Assembly: GCF_009741925.1 (NCBI RefSeq) | Contig: NZ_WPCC01000003.1 | Span: 62,001 to 126,000 of the forward strand | Source of the DNA: Natronomonas sp. CBA1123 | GTDB taxonomy: Archaea > Halobacteriota > Halobacteria > Halobacteriales > Haloarculaceae | Direction: 5' to 3' | Length of the DNA: 64,000 bases | Shown: positions 15,949-25,154 of the stretch, piece after piece | Layout: each line of letters opens with the position of its first letter | Position numbering within the stretch: position 1 is the stretch's first letter | Notes under the pieces: model-generated | Database searches by the model: none | The model's input: the letters and a program-made list of their open reading frames with translations, nothing else | What the model was told of the DNA's origin: nothing | Made by a program: the position numbers and the translations under genes

Positions 15949-17892
15949 TTAGATTTCGGTAATCCGATTGTAGGAGTCGTCCAGTGCTTGGGCGTCTTCG
16001 GTCAGTAGCGCGACGACGAGGAAGTCGCTGTAGCCGGCGAAGTAGTCGACGAGGCGGCTGATGCGGTCGGAATCAATCGCTTCCAGGGAGTCGAGCAGCA
16101 TGAACGGGACGGTCTCGTACACCTCGTGGGCGAGATAGCCCGCGAGGGCGAAGATTAGCCCTGTTACTTCGCGCTCACTCTCGGAGAGGTTCGTTATCGA
16201 ATCCTCGTAGGTCGTTCCCGACTCGGTTTGGCGGATGATGTGTAACTCGAAGACGCTCTTGGTTACCTTTCGACGGCCCTCGCGGACCTGCTGTTCCGTT
16301 CGTTCGAGCCAGATTCGAGCGATGTTCTCGTAGTCGAGCGTCTCCAACACCGTGTCCATGTGGTCGTTGAACCCCTCGATGGCTTGCTGTTCGATACGTT
16401 CGATTTTCGTCCGCAATTCCTCGATTTCGTCGTTGATGGCTTCGCGACGACTCTTGAGGTCGCTCTCTTCGTCGAGTCGGGCTTCGATGGACGAGATGTT
16501 GTCTTCGATGCGCTCTAGGTCACTCTCGAGGGATCCGAGGTCGTACTCGAGCTGGTTGGCCTCCTTGTGCAACTCAAGGAGTTCCTCGTTGGATTCGTCT
16601 TCCAGCTCTTCGACCTCTGCTTCGACGGTTTTGATTTCCTCCCGGAGGTCGTCTCGACGTTCGGTTAGGGTTTGAATCCGGGCTTCAGTGTCTTCGATTT
16701 CAGATTCGAGTTCTCGTTGGCGGCGCTCGAGGCGTTCGCGTTGGCGCTGTTGGTCTTGGCGTTCGCGGCGCTGCTCTTTGAGGTCATCGAGTTCCGCGTC
16801 AATCTCGTTGATGTCGCTGACGGTGTCTTTGCTGAGGTCTTGGAGTTTTTCGACGGTGGTTTCGATTTGGTCGGCTTCGACATCGCTGCCGCAGGTCCAA
16901 CACGTGATGGTGTCGTCGGGCAGTAGTTCGTCAGTCACGTCGTCGTTTTCAGCGCTGGTCTGGAGGGCGTCGAAGACGCCGTTGCCCGCATCTTCGAGCA
17001 TGTCTTGGTTGAACCCGATGACGCTCTGGAGTTCGTTGACTTCGGATTCCAGGGCCTGTTTTTCACTTCGGAGTTGGTCGATTTTGGATTCGATTTCGTC
17101 GAGGTCGCCAGCGGGCGTCTCGGGGAGGTTCTCGTAGTCGTCTTCGACCTCTTGTTTTTCGGCCTGAAGCGATTGGAGGCTGTCTTCTTCGGTTTCGAGT
17201 TCGTATCGGACGGTTTCGAGGTCTGAGCGTTTCGAGCGGAGGACTTCGAGTGTGTTTTCGAGTTCGGCTTTGTCGTCGCGGCTCTGTTCGACGTCGGTGT
17301 CCCGCTCCTCGATGTCGGCTTCGAGGTCTTGGAGTTCGGCTTGTTTCTCCTCGATTTGCTGTTGGAGTTGGGTGCGTTCTTCTTCGAGGGAGGGGAGGCG
17401 GTTTTTGAGTGAGTCGAGTTCGTCGAGTTCGTCGGAGAGCTGCCGTCGTTCGTCGAGGAGTCGGTCGATTTGGGCTTGAATTTCGTCAGTGTCGACCGGT
17501 CGCATAATGATGTCACGGAGGTTCGCATCGGTGACGACGGCGCGTCGGGCCTCGTTAGATTCAAGCAAGAACGCGAAGAGGTCGGCAACGGTTGGGTCGT
17601 CGAGATAAGGGTCGCCGCTGGTTTGAATCGTGCCGTTGCGGCGCTGGAGCGTCCGGGTGTACGTGTTTCCATCGATGGTGAGTTCGACGTGTGCTTCGTC
17701 GGCGTCAGCTTTGATAGAGACGTTGTCGCTGCCGAGAGCTGCCATGATTGATTGTAGCAGCGAGGTTCGGTTGGTGGCGTTTCGGCCCGAGAGGATTGTT
17801 ATCCCTGGTTCGAAGGTGAGTTCCGTCTCGTCGATACCACCGATGTTACGAACGGAAAGCGCTCCTTTCGGTTCAACTTTTTTTGTACTCAT
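15949..17892 (-). CDS. Archaea-specific SMC-related coiled-coil ATPase (Sph type)
   Basis: The 647-residue protein has an N-terminal ATPase half with a Walker A-like loop SGRNATNRTSLLQ at residues 35-47 that lacks the usual GKS/T lysine. Two long coiled coils (about 135-300 and 345-515) flank a Rad50-like zinc hook CWTC at 331-334. A C-terminal half follows with a signature-like NLSESEREV and a Walker B-like MLLDSLEAID. The GRNATNRTS loop is, from memory, typical of haloarchaeal archaea-specific SMC-related proteins. In Haloferax a relative is encoded beside the cell-shape gene rdfA; no rdfA-like gene is adjacent here. DNA or chromosome organisation is the probable role; it is intact. Confidence 0.8.
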   Translation of the reverse strand: MSTKKVEPKGALSVRNIGGIDETELTFEPGITILSGRNATNRTSLLQSIMAALGSDNVSIKADADEAHVELTIDGNTYTRTLQRRNGTIQTSGDPYLDDPTVADLFAFLLESNEARRAVVTDANLRDIIMRPVDTDEIQAQIDRLLDERRQLSDELDELDSLKNRLPSLEEERTQLQQQIEEKQAELQDLEADIEERDTDVEQSRDDKAELENTLEVLRSKRSDLETVRYELETEEDSLQSLQAEKQEVEDDYENLPETPAGDLDEIESKIDQLRSEKQALESEVNELQSVIGFNQDMLEDAGNGVFDALQTSAENDDVTDELLPDDTITCWTCGSDVEADQIETTVEKLQDLSKDTVSDINEIDAELDDLKEQRRERQDQQRQRERLERRQRELESEIEDTEARIQTLTERRDDLREEIKTVEAEVEELEDESNEELLELHKEANQLEYDLGSLESDLERIEDNISSIEARLDEESDLKSRREAINDEIEELRTKIERIEQQAIEGFNDHMDTVLETLDYENIARIWLERTEQQVREGRRKVTKSVFELHIIRQTESGTTYEDSITNLSESEREVTGLIFALAGYLAHEVYETVPFMLLDSLEAIDSDRISRLVDYFAGYSDFLVVALLTEDAQALDDSYNRITEI

Positions 17893-18431
17893 ATGTCTGG
17901 ATTAATGTGCGGGTCACACATTAACGCTTTGCAATTCTGATAGACAATAACAATCCTAACATCGTTATGGAATGTTCGAATCGCTTGGTACGATTCAGTT
18001 TTCGGTGCCAAGATCGACACTGTCGTGTTTGAGACGCCGTTGCACCTGATTCCATTATTACCTTGTAGAGCTGGCCCAGAAACATACTCCCTGATACATA
18101 TGACAAGTAGATACTTCATCAGCTATAGGGCCAGTTCACTATGAGATAACAAGCATAACGCTGTTATCAAAACTGTGGTCCTCGTTCACACGGGCCGAAC
18201 ACAAGTTCGCTAAGACTGCCATTCAAATCTGTCTCTTTCTGAAGAATTGTGTTATAAATAAGAGTATAGTAGTATACATATCTAAATTATGTGCGAAAAA
18301 TATGTTGTGTGGTTGTTCAAATATGTTTCTTGTTCTGTTCCTTAAACCCGAACATCAACACTAAACTGAATGTTTATTTTCCGCCTACCAGCACAAGTGT
18401 TTTTATACCGGGCGCATATTCGTGGAATAGG
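17893..18431. other. 540-bp intergenic region upstream of the IclR gene
   Basis: No gene is supported. It holds AT-rich DNA, a perfect inverted repeat GATAACA (18145-18151) with TGTTATC (18162-18168) around a 10-nt spacer, and the promoter of the IclR gene at its right end. An upstream in-frame extension of the IclR frame from 18291 has non-protein-like composition and is not used. Confidence 0.5.
18402..18407 (+). promoter_or_regulatory. TATA box for the first IclR gene
   Basis: TTTATA lies 24 nt before the ATG at 18432, predicting a start of transcription at or near the ATG (leaderless). It supports the internal ATG as the true start. Confidence 0.6.
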
Positions 18432-19196
18432 ATGAAGCCAACCCGAACGGTGAAGACGGCCGACACACTTCTCAGCGTGATTAACCAGCTACAGGCGCTG
18501 AACGGTGCCGGCGTTACGGAGTTGGCAACCCACCTAGAGATGGCGAAAAGCACTGTCCATGACCACCTCATGACGCTACACGAGCATGGATATGTGGTCA
18601 AGGAGGACGACACGTATTACCTTTCTCTTCGCTTTCTGGATCACGGAAGCTACACCCGTGAGCGTCTTGCTCTCAAAGAAGCCGTCACTCCGCCGATTAG
18701 TCAGCTGGCGGACGACACTGAGGAGACGGTTTGGTTCGTGGTTGAGGAGCGTGGTCAGGCAGTCTATCTCTATCGAGAGATTGGAGAACGGGGAGTTGAC
18801 CTCGTTTGTCGGTCCGGTACCCGGACCGGCCTCCACGCGACGGCTGCGGGCAAAGTGATACTGGCTGGGTACTCAGACGAGCGGGTCAGGGAAATCACGG
18901 ACAAGCAAGGGTTTGACCAGAAGACGCCGAAAACTATCGCGGACACGGAAACCCTACTGAAAGACCTCAAAGACATACGAGATACCGGTATTGCTGTGAC
19001 TTCCGATGAGACCAACCGTGGGGTAAAATCGGTTGCTGTAGCGGTGTCCGGCACAGAGGAAATCTACGGCTCAGTCGTCGTTTCAGGACCACGCCAGCGT
19101 CTGACGGGTGAACACCTCGAAGATACGAAATCCCTTATTCGTTCGGCAGCCAACGAAATCGAACTCCGAATTGATAACGATGTCTGCTTCCGTTGA
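18432..19196 (+). CDS. IclR family transcriptional regulator (cluster 1)
   Basis: The 254-residue protein has an N-terminal winged helix (about 5-70: TVKTADTLLSVINQL; GVTELATHLEMAKSTVHDHL; wing with YYLSLRFLDHG). The C-terminal IclR effector domain (about 75-250) includes HATAAGKVILAGY and ISGPRQR-like VVVSGPRQRL. IclR proteins bind small carboxylates or aromatics and control catabolic operons. It opens the catabolic cluster and is convergent with the amidohydrolase gene. A paralogue at 49957-50760 sits at the matching place of cluster 2. The effector is unknown. Confidence 0.85.
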   Translation: MKPTRTVKTADTLLSVINQLQALNGAGVTELATHLEMAKSTVHDHLMTLHEHGYVVKEDDTYYLSLRFLDHGSYTRERLALKEAVTPPISQLADDTEETVWFVVEERGQAVYLYREIGERGVDLVCRSGTRTGLHATAAGKVILAGYSDERVREITDKQGFDQKTPKTIADTETLLKDLKDIRDTGIAVTSDETNRGVKSVAVAVSGTEEIYGSVVVSGPRQRLTGEHLEDTKSLIRSAANEIELRIDNDVCFR

Positions 19197-19236
19197 GTGT
19201 TCCCAAGGGCCGAACGGAACGTTGCTTCGTGATTAT

Positions 19237-20082
19237 TTACAGGTTGAAGACGCGTCGAGCGTTCTCAGAGAGCAGTTTTCGCTCCGACTCGGTACCCAGA
19301 TTCAGGTCTGACACACCTGCCAGAGTTTCCCCAATCTCGATAGTTGGGTAACTCGTTCCCCATATCACTTTGTCCTGTCCCCGCCCTCGGACAAAATCGA
19401 CGAATTCCGTCTCCCAATATTGGGGAGAGTGTCCGGTCGTCGAGATGTAGACGTTCGGATGGGTCCATGCCAGTGCGGTCGCTTCGGTGGTCCACGGCCA
19501 GCCGATATTTGCCGCGACGATGTCTAGACTGGGAAATTCAAGTGCGATGTCGTCGAGGTACTTCGGACGCCCCGGATCGTTTGGCATCCGGACTGCCGTA
19601 TGACCAATCTGAATTATCACTGGAATGTCGAGTTCGGCACACTTCGCATAGAAGGGATAGTACCGTCGATGGTTGGTTGGCAAATGGAATCCGTGGGGAA
19701 CGATGTGTGCACCGACAAATCCGTGCTCCTCCACGTACCGCTCAAGTCTGTGAACGCCTTCCATCCCAGTGAACGGATCAATCCCGACCAAGCCTTTGAA
19801 ACGGTCCGGGTTCTCTTCACAGATATCCGCAACCAAACTTTCCGGGATTTTTACTCCATCTCGCGGATTATTATCACCGTCGAACTTCAAAGATGGAATA
19901 AGAGCCATATCCACGTTGTAGGCGTCCATATAGTCGACGAACTCAGCCGGCGTTTGTCCGGCATCTTGGTACAGTCCTTCTTCCCCCACGAGGTCTGCGA
20001 TATCCTGAATCGCAGAAGCTGCCATTCGTTCCGTAGCATCCTCCGTGAACGGGTTCACCCAGATATCTATCGCGCCCGTCAC
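19237..20082 (-). CDS. Amidohydrolase-2 family protein (ACMSD-like TIM barrel)
   Basis: The 281-residue protein has the pattern of the metal-dependent amidohydrolase_2 family (decarboxylases such as ACMSD and gamma-resorcylate decarboxylase, and lactonases). It has an N-terminal IDIWVNP strand, GAHIVPHG near residue 120, QIGHTAVR near 150, and a C-terminal GTSYPTIE strand followed by NARRVF. The usual HxH on strand 1 is replaced by IDIWVN, so one metal ligand pair is missing. It is divergent from the E2 gene and convergent with the IclR gene. The substrate is unknown; C-C bond cleavage or hydrolysis of a cyclic intermediate is plausible. Confidence 0.7.
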   Translation of the reverse strand: MTGAIDIWVNPFTEDATERMAASAIQDIADLVGEEGLYQDAGQTPAEFVDYMDAYNVDMALIPSLKFDGDNNPRDGVKIPESLVADICEENPDRFKGLVGIDPFTGMEGVHRLERYVEEHGFVGAHIVPHGFHLPTNHRRYYPFYAKCAELDIPVIIQIGHTAVRMPNDPGRPKYLDDIALEFPSLDIVAANIGWPWTTEATALAWTHPNVYISTTGHSPQYWETEFVDFVRGRGQDKVIWGTSYPTIEIGETLAGVSDLNLGTESERKLLSENARRVFNL

Positions 20083-20201
20083 AATGTCTCACCTCCGCTG
20101 AAACTCTCCATCTTTTTTTTCGGTTTGTACCTGTATTTTTTCCTTGACATGCTCAGGCGTATGACTTCCTATTTGATAAATTGTGGCTTAGACGAATAGT
20201 C

Positions 20202-20224
20202 TTTATACTGGGCGTGATATCACG
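20202..20224 (+). promoter_or_regulatory. E2 promoter with palindromic operator
   Basis: TTTATAC (20202-20208) lies about 25 nt before the ATG at 20233. The perfect 12-nt palindrome CGTGATATCACG (20213-20224) sits between the TATA box and the start codon. A factor bound there would cover the transcription start, so repression is the natural reading. Confidence 0.6.
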
Positions 20225-20232
20225 ATAGACAA

Positions 20233-21582
20233 ATGGCGTACTTAGTAAATATGCCCAAACTTGAACAGGGCATGCAACAGGGGGTGCTCATTGAGTGGCT
20301 GGTTGATATCGACGAGTCAGTCACTGAGGGGCAACCGATTGCAGAAATCGAGTCAGAAAAAACGGTTGCAGAAATCGACGCACGCGAGGATGGTGTACTA
20401 CGCCAGACGTTTGTTGAGCCTGGAGAAACCGTCTCTCCGGGAACGCCACTTGGCGTCGTCGCTGCACCCGACGAATCGATTGACGACCTCCTTGCATCGG
20501 TTGACGTAGACACGAGTTCCGAAACCGAACCGAATGCAGGTGACTCAGAATCTACTGACTCCAAACAGGACACTGATGCAGAGCGACGGGAAGCAAACTC
20601 CGAGAGCCAAGCGTCTGGAACACACGGTGGCGGCCCCTCGCACCCCAACCGCGTGAGCCCGGCGGCGAGACGGCGTGCAGAGGAACTCGGCATTGACGTA
20701 TCGAACGTTACTGGATCTGGTCCAGAAGGCGCGGTGATTTCCGAGGATATCGAACGGCGGGCGGAATCCGAGGGTAAAACGACTATTGATGCTCGGCAGC
20801 GAGCGTCCGAACTTGGTGTGGACCCCGCGACAGTTGAGGGAACAGGACCCCGGAATGTCGTCACCGTCGCCGATATCGAACGAGCTACTGAAGGCATCAA
20901 GGAGAAACGCGAACTCTCGGGGATGCGACGAACCATCGGACAGCGACTGGGACAGAGCCACCGCGAAGCACCGCATGTAACTGTCCACCGCGAAGTTAAT
21001 GTTGAGGAACTCCTCAAAGCGGCGGAGGTCGCTGATCGCTACGCAGAGGTTGACATCTCAATCACGGATCTCCTACTAATCTCTGTCTCAGCGACGCTCA
21101 CTGAATATCCCGAGTTCAATGGAACCCTCGAAGACGATGTTCACACCATTTATAACGACCAACACATCGGTGTGGCCGTCGATATCGAAGGTGGTCTCGT
21201 AACGCCTGTCATCAAGAATGTTGAATCGCGATTATTGACGGAACTCGCCGAACAGCGCCAGTCGCTCACTCAAAAGGTACTTGACGGAGATTACACGAGT
21301 GATGATATCACTGGCGGTACATTCACTGTCTCGAATCTGGGTGGTTTCGGTGTCGAGTCCTTCACGCCGATTATCAACCCTCCCGAGGTTGCGATTCTCG
21401 GTATCGATGCCATTTCGGAGGCTCCCGTTCCGAACGACGACAGTATTGCGTTCAAAAAACACATCGGGTTTGACCTATCGTTTGACCACCGCGTCGTTGA
21501 CGGTGCCGATGCAGCACGGTTCCTCGCAACACTCGATGAGCACGTCCGCGATCCGTGGCCCCTTCTGTTGGATCGCGTCTAA
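20233..21582 (+). CDS. 2-oxoacid dehydrogenase E2 (dihydrolipoyl acyltransferase)
   Basis: The 449-residue protein has a lipoyl domain (1-78) with the lipoylated Lys43 in EIESEKTVAEI. Two peripheral subunit-binding domains follow (about 138-175, RVSPAARRRAEELGID; about 184-220, TIDARQRASELGVD), joined by acidic linkers. The catalytic acyltransferase domain (about 228-449) has the active-site His419-x3-Asp423-Gly424 (FDHRVVDG). It moves acyl groups from E1 to CoA. It is transcribed toward the oppositely oriented E1alpha-E1beta-E3 genes and its stop overlaps the E3 stop. Substrate class (pyruvate, branched-chain or acetoin) is not evident. Confidence 0.9.
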   Translation: MAYLVNMPKLEQGMQQGVLIEWLVDIDESVTEGQPIAEIESEKTVAEIDAREDGVLRQTFVEPGETVSPGTPLGVVAAPDESIDDLLASVDVDTSSETEPNAGDSESTDSKQDTDAERREANSESQASGTHGGGPSHPNRVSPAARRRAEELGIDVSNVTGSGPEGAVISEDIERRAESEGKTTIDARQRASELGVDPATVEGTGPRNVVTVADIERATEGIKEKRELSGMRRTIGQRLGQSHREAPHVTVHREVNVEELLKAAEVADRYAEVDISITDLLLISVSATLTEYPEFNGTLEDDVHTIYNDQHIGVAVDIEGGLVTPVIKNVESRLLTELAEQRQSLTQKVLDGDYTSDDITGGTFTVSNLGGFGVESFTPIINPPEVAILGIDAISEAPVPNDDSIAFKKHIGFDLSFDHRVVDGADAARFLATLDEHVRDPWPLLLDRV

Positions 21583-22980
21583 ATATGGATTGCTTCGTTT
21601 AGTGCGTCCGCCGCCGCCTCCATAATCGCTTCAGAGAGTGTCGGGTGGGTGTGAATGGTTGATGATAGTTCATTGAGCGTCAGCTCTGCACGCATCGCGA
21701 CGCCCACTTCACCGAGCAACTCAGCTACCTCCTCGCCGACCACTTGACAGCCGATAATTTCCCCTGTCTCTGAATCTCCGACAAGTCGGACAAACCCATC
21801 CGTCTTATTCCTCGTCTGTGCGCGTCCGCTTGCAGTAAACGGGAATTCACCCACTACAGGATCGTATCCTGCATCAATTGCATCCTGTTCCGTCTTTCCG
21901 ATAGTCCCAATCTCGGGATCTGTAAAAACGACGGCTGGAATCGGCTGTTCGGATGTGGTCGGGTTCTCGCCGGCAATTGCCTCGGCGGCGACAATCCCCT
22001 CGTGGGTCGCCTTGTGTGCCAACATTGGCTCGCCAGCGACATCACCTACTGCGAAGACGTTCTCGACGTTGGTTTCACCATATCTGCCTGTTTCGATGAA
22101 CCCTGGTTCACTCGTTGACAATCCAAGTGCATTAAGCCCGAGTCCGTCGGTCACCGGCGTCCGTCCAACTGCGACGAGTGCTTTATCACTCCGGTATTCG
22201 GCTATCTCCCCGTCTTCGGTTTCGGTGAAGATCGTGATACTTTCGCCGTTTTCCTGCCAGTCGAGGGCCGCCTCGCCGAACTGGAACGTTACGCCCAGCG
22301 AACGAAGCTGTTTCACGACTGGCTGCGAGAGGTTTTCATCGTAAGCTGCCAACGCCTCGTCGAGCATTTCGATTACGGTGACATCAGTTCCGAGGCGAGC
22401 GAACACCGTCGATAGCTCCATACCAATGTAGCCAGCACCGATGACGACGAGCTTATCCGGGATATCGGACAGCGACAATGCACCCTGGGAATCGAGGATT
22501 CGATCGCCATCGAACTCGAAGTTCGGAACGGCGATGGGCTGGCTCCCCGTTGCGATGAGAGCTGCATCGAACGACATCTCCACGTAGCCTTCTGTTGTGT
22601 CTATGTGCGCTGTCGTTTTGTCGACGAATGTTACGTGTCCTTCGCGAATTGAAACGCCACTCTTCCGACAAAGACCGCCGATACCATCTGTGAGACTATC
22701 GACCACCTTGTCTTTCCAAGCGACCATCTTCTCGGCGTCGACGCTGGCAGTGGCGTCGATACCCATTCGATTGGCATTCCGGATGTTTTCCAGTTGTCCA
22801 GTTGCTGTGAGAAGTGCCTTCGATGGGATACACCCGTAGTTCAAGCAAGTCCCCCCCGACAGCGTCGCGATCGGCGAGCGTCGTATCGACCCCGCGTTGT
22901 GCAGCTTTAATTGCGGCTGCATATCCACCGGGACCAGCACCTACAACAAGCAGTTCTGTCTCCTGTTGCTCTTCAGCCAT
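21579..22980 (-). CDS. lpdA: Dihydrolipoamide dehydrogenase (E3), frameshifted at a poly-G tract
   Basis: The N-terminal part (from ATG 22978-22980) reads MAEEQQETELLVVGAGPGG, the FAD-binding GxGxxG. The frame then breaks at seven consecutive C (22851-22857, G on the coding strand). After the break the other frame gives GTCLNYGCIPSKALL with the redox CxxxxC, then the NAD-binding VVIGAGYIGME, a second FAD motif (NVFAVGDVAG), and the C-terminal dimer region with IHTHPTLSEAI. Six G would restore the expected AVGGTCLNYGC. The remainder is full-length and well conserved, so a sequencing or slippage error is likely. It lies 56 nt after E1beta in the same direction. Confidence 0.85.
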
Positions 22981-23036
22981 GAACGAAGGGTATTCGAGGA
23001 AGGGTATAAACGATTGGGTCGACGGAACGATAGTCC

Positions 23037-24002
23037 TCAGGGCGCTACGTCACGAATCGCTTCCGTAATTGTTTCTTCGTCAGGGATAACAAACTGTTCC
23101 TCCGGTGGACTGTACGAAACGGGAACGTCCGCACGTGTCACACGCTTAACTGGCGCATCGAGGTACCAGAACGCCTTATCCGAGATACGGGACGCTATCT
23201 CCCCGGCTGTCCCGCAGGTTCGGTTCGTCGCATCGACGACAACAGCCCGACCAGTCTTCTCCACGCTCTCAAGTATCGTCTCCTCATCGAGCGGTAGCAG
23301 GGTCCGTGGGTCCACGACTTCGATGCTCACCTCCGGTGCGAGGGTTTCAGCGACAGACAGAACGTCGGGGACGGTCTCTCCGATAGCGACGACCGTGACA
23401 TCTTCACCTTCGCGTTTGATGTCGGCCTCCCCGAGCGGTATCGTATAGTGCTCGTCCGGAACCTCTGCTCTATTGCCGATTACGGGTGCGGGCCAGAACA
23501 CCATCACAGGATCGTCCTCGGCAACGGCACTCCGGAACAGGCCGAGTTGGTCATATGGCGTACTTGGGACGACAGTCTTGATACCGAGATTGAGCAACGA
23601 CGGATATGGATTATCGGAGTGCTGGGCCGCGCTTCCCCCGGGAGTCCCGGCTTGTGGTACCGTAATCGTGAGCGGAATCGACACCTGCCCGTAAGTCATG
23701 TGTCGGAGCTTCTGGGCGTTGTTAACCAACTGGTCCATGGCCATGTACGCCATCGTGTTGATCTGGTATTCGATGATGGGTCGCTTACCGTCCATAGCTG
23801 CTCCGATAGCAAGCCCATGGAACCCCTGCTCCGATATCGGTGCGTCCCACACTCGCTCTTCGCCGAACTCGTCGACGAGGTCGCGAGTCGTTCCCATCAG
23901 CGCATGCTGGATGTCTTCGCCGATGATGAACGTGTCATCGTAATCGTTCAGTGATTCGTGGTACGACTGAATAATGGTCGAGATGTAACTTTGGTTGCTC
24001 AT
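23037..24002 (-). CDS. 2-oxoacid dehydrogenase E1 component, beta subunit
   Basis: From ATG 24000-24002 the protein has 321 residues. It shows the transketolase-like pyrimidine-binding domain (FIIGEDIQHALMGTT; WDAPISEQGFHGLAIGAAM; RPIIEYQ) and the C-terminal transketolase domain (EVVDPRTLLPLDEETI; VVVDATNRTCGTAGEIASRI). It pairs with E1alpha to decarboxylate a 2-oxoacid using ThDP and reductively acylate E2. Only one base separates its start from the E1alpha stop, so the two are translationally coupled. A longer upstream frame has no protein-like composition and is rejected. Confidence 0.9.
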   Translation of the reverse strand: MSNQSYISTIIQSYHESLNDYDDTFIIGEDIQHALMGTTRDLVDEFGEERVWDAPISEQGFHGLAIGAAMDGKRPIIEYQINTMAYMAMDQLVNNAQKLRHMTYGQVSIPLTITVPQAGTPGGSAAQHSDNPYPSLLNLGIKTVVPSTPYDQLGLFRSAVAEDDPVMVFWPAPVIGNRAEVPDEHYTIPLGEADIKREGEDVTVVAIGETVPDVLSVAETLAPEVSIEVVDPRTLLPLDEETILESVEKTGRAVVVDATNRTCGTAGEIASRISDKAFWYLDAPVKRVTRADVPVSYSPPEEQFVIPDEETITEAIRDVAP

Positions 24003-24003
24003 A

Positions 24004-25066
24004 TTAGTACTTCTCTGCGGGGAAGTTGGGGTACGACTGTTCGGAGTAGGTGTATTCGGGTGCTCGGTCGCCGCTTGGATACTCGCTTTCGAGTGCGAAT
24101 TCGGCGGCGTCTTCGAGGCGCGCTTTGACATCCACGTCAATCTGATCGAGGGTTTCTTCGGTGAAAACATCCTCCTCGATGAGTGCCTTCCGGAACGTGT
24201 CTATCGGGTCGCGCTCGCGTCTCCATTCCTCTATTTCTTCCTCTGCTCGATACGGCCGGTCCCTAAGCAAGTCCTTCTCGCCGGAGAAGTGGCCCTTATA
24301 CCGGTATGTCTTACACTCTACTAGCCGAGGGCGACTGGTTTCTCGTGTCGTCTTGACGGCTTCTTGGATGGTTTCATACACCTCAAGGACGTTTTGACCG
24401 TTAATCGTCTCTCCGTCCATGTCGTAGCTATCCGCTCGCCCCGAAATTTGTTCGCCAGCAACAGCGTCTTCTTGACTGGTGCTGACTCCGTACTGGTTGT
24501 TTTCACATAAGAACACGACCGGTAAATCCCAGATGGAGGCCATGTTCATCGTTTCATGAACGACACCTTGGTTCGAGGCACCGTCCCCGAAAAACGAGAC
24601 CGAAACTCGGTCGTCGCCGTCCATCTTCGAGCTGAAGGCCGCCCCCGCTGCGTGGGGGACGCTGGCTCCGACAATTGCGTTACATCCGAAGATTCCAAGC
24701 GAGAAATCCACCATGTGCATTGACCCCCCCCCGACCGCGGTTTAGTCCAGTCTCCTTGCCGACCAATTCCGCCATCATCCGGTCTATGTCGGCGCCTTTG
24801 GCGAGTACGTGGCCGTGACCTCTATGCGTACTCGCGATGACGTCATCCTCGCCGAGGGCCAACGACGCTCCAACTGCGACCGCCTCTTGACCGAGATAGA
24901 GATGAATCGGTCCTGGAATCTCTCCTGCGTCGCTCAAATCATCGGCCGTATACTCAAATTCGCGAATTTCGCGCATCATTCTGTACATCCGCCGTAGTAA
25001 CTCCGAATCGTAGTTCGATAACCCTGCCTGCTGGGTTTGTACCTGCTCGGGGTAATCTTGGCTCAT
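24004..25066 (-). CDS. 2-oxoacid dehydrogenase E1 component, alpha subunit, frameshifted at a poly-G tract
   Basis: The N-terminal part begins MSQDYPEQVQTQQAG and includes REFEYTADDLSDAG, PIHLYLGQEAVAVGA and RGHGHVLAKG. The frame breaks at nine C (24724-24732) within the conserved GRGGSMHM motif; eight would restore it. The other frame continues with HMVDFSLGIFGCNAIVG and the ThDP motif GDGASNQG...LCENN, then runs to the normal C-terminus. The protein would be about 354 residues. E1alpha holds the diphosphate end of ThDP and forms an alpha2beta2 tetramer with E1beta. A TATA box lies 27 nt before the ATG. Confidence 0.85.
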
Positions 25067-25092
25067 CTGAGTTGCGTGTTTCGTCTCGGTTG

Positions 25093-25100
25093 TTTTATAG
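25093..25100 (-). promoter_or_regulatory. TATA box for the E1alpha-E1beta-E3 operon
   Basis: CTATAAAA on the minus strand ends 27 nt before the ATG at 25066, the spacing for a leaderless haloarchaeal transcript. The E2 gene has its own promoter on the other strand. Confidence 0.55.
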
Positions 25101-25154
25101 CTTTTGTGCCTTGTTCCCACTTGTTTGGTGGCGGTCGCTTACGGGTGGAGGGTC

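Noticed and set aside
16935-17672. 245-codon frame within the SMC-like gene on the same strand
   Set aside because: It is an out-of-frame reading of the coiled-coil region (Ser/Thr/Lys/Asn-rich), typical of shadows in GC-rich repeats.
18291-18431. 47-codon upstream extension of the IclR gene
   Set aside because: The extension is Cys/Phe-rich and spans the TATA box; the ATG at 18432 has correct promoter spacing.
23037-24170. Longer start for E1beta at 24170
   Set aside because: The extra 56 residues lie inside E1alpha and are Pro/Ser/Thr-rich; the ATG at 24002 is coupled to the E1alpha stop and begins the conserved domain.
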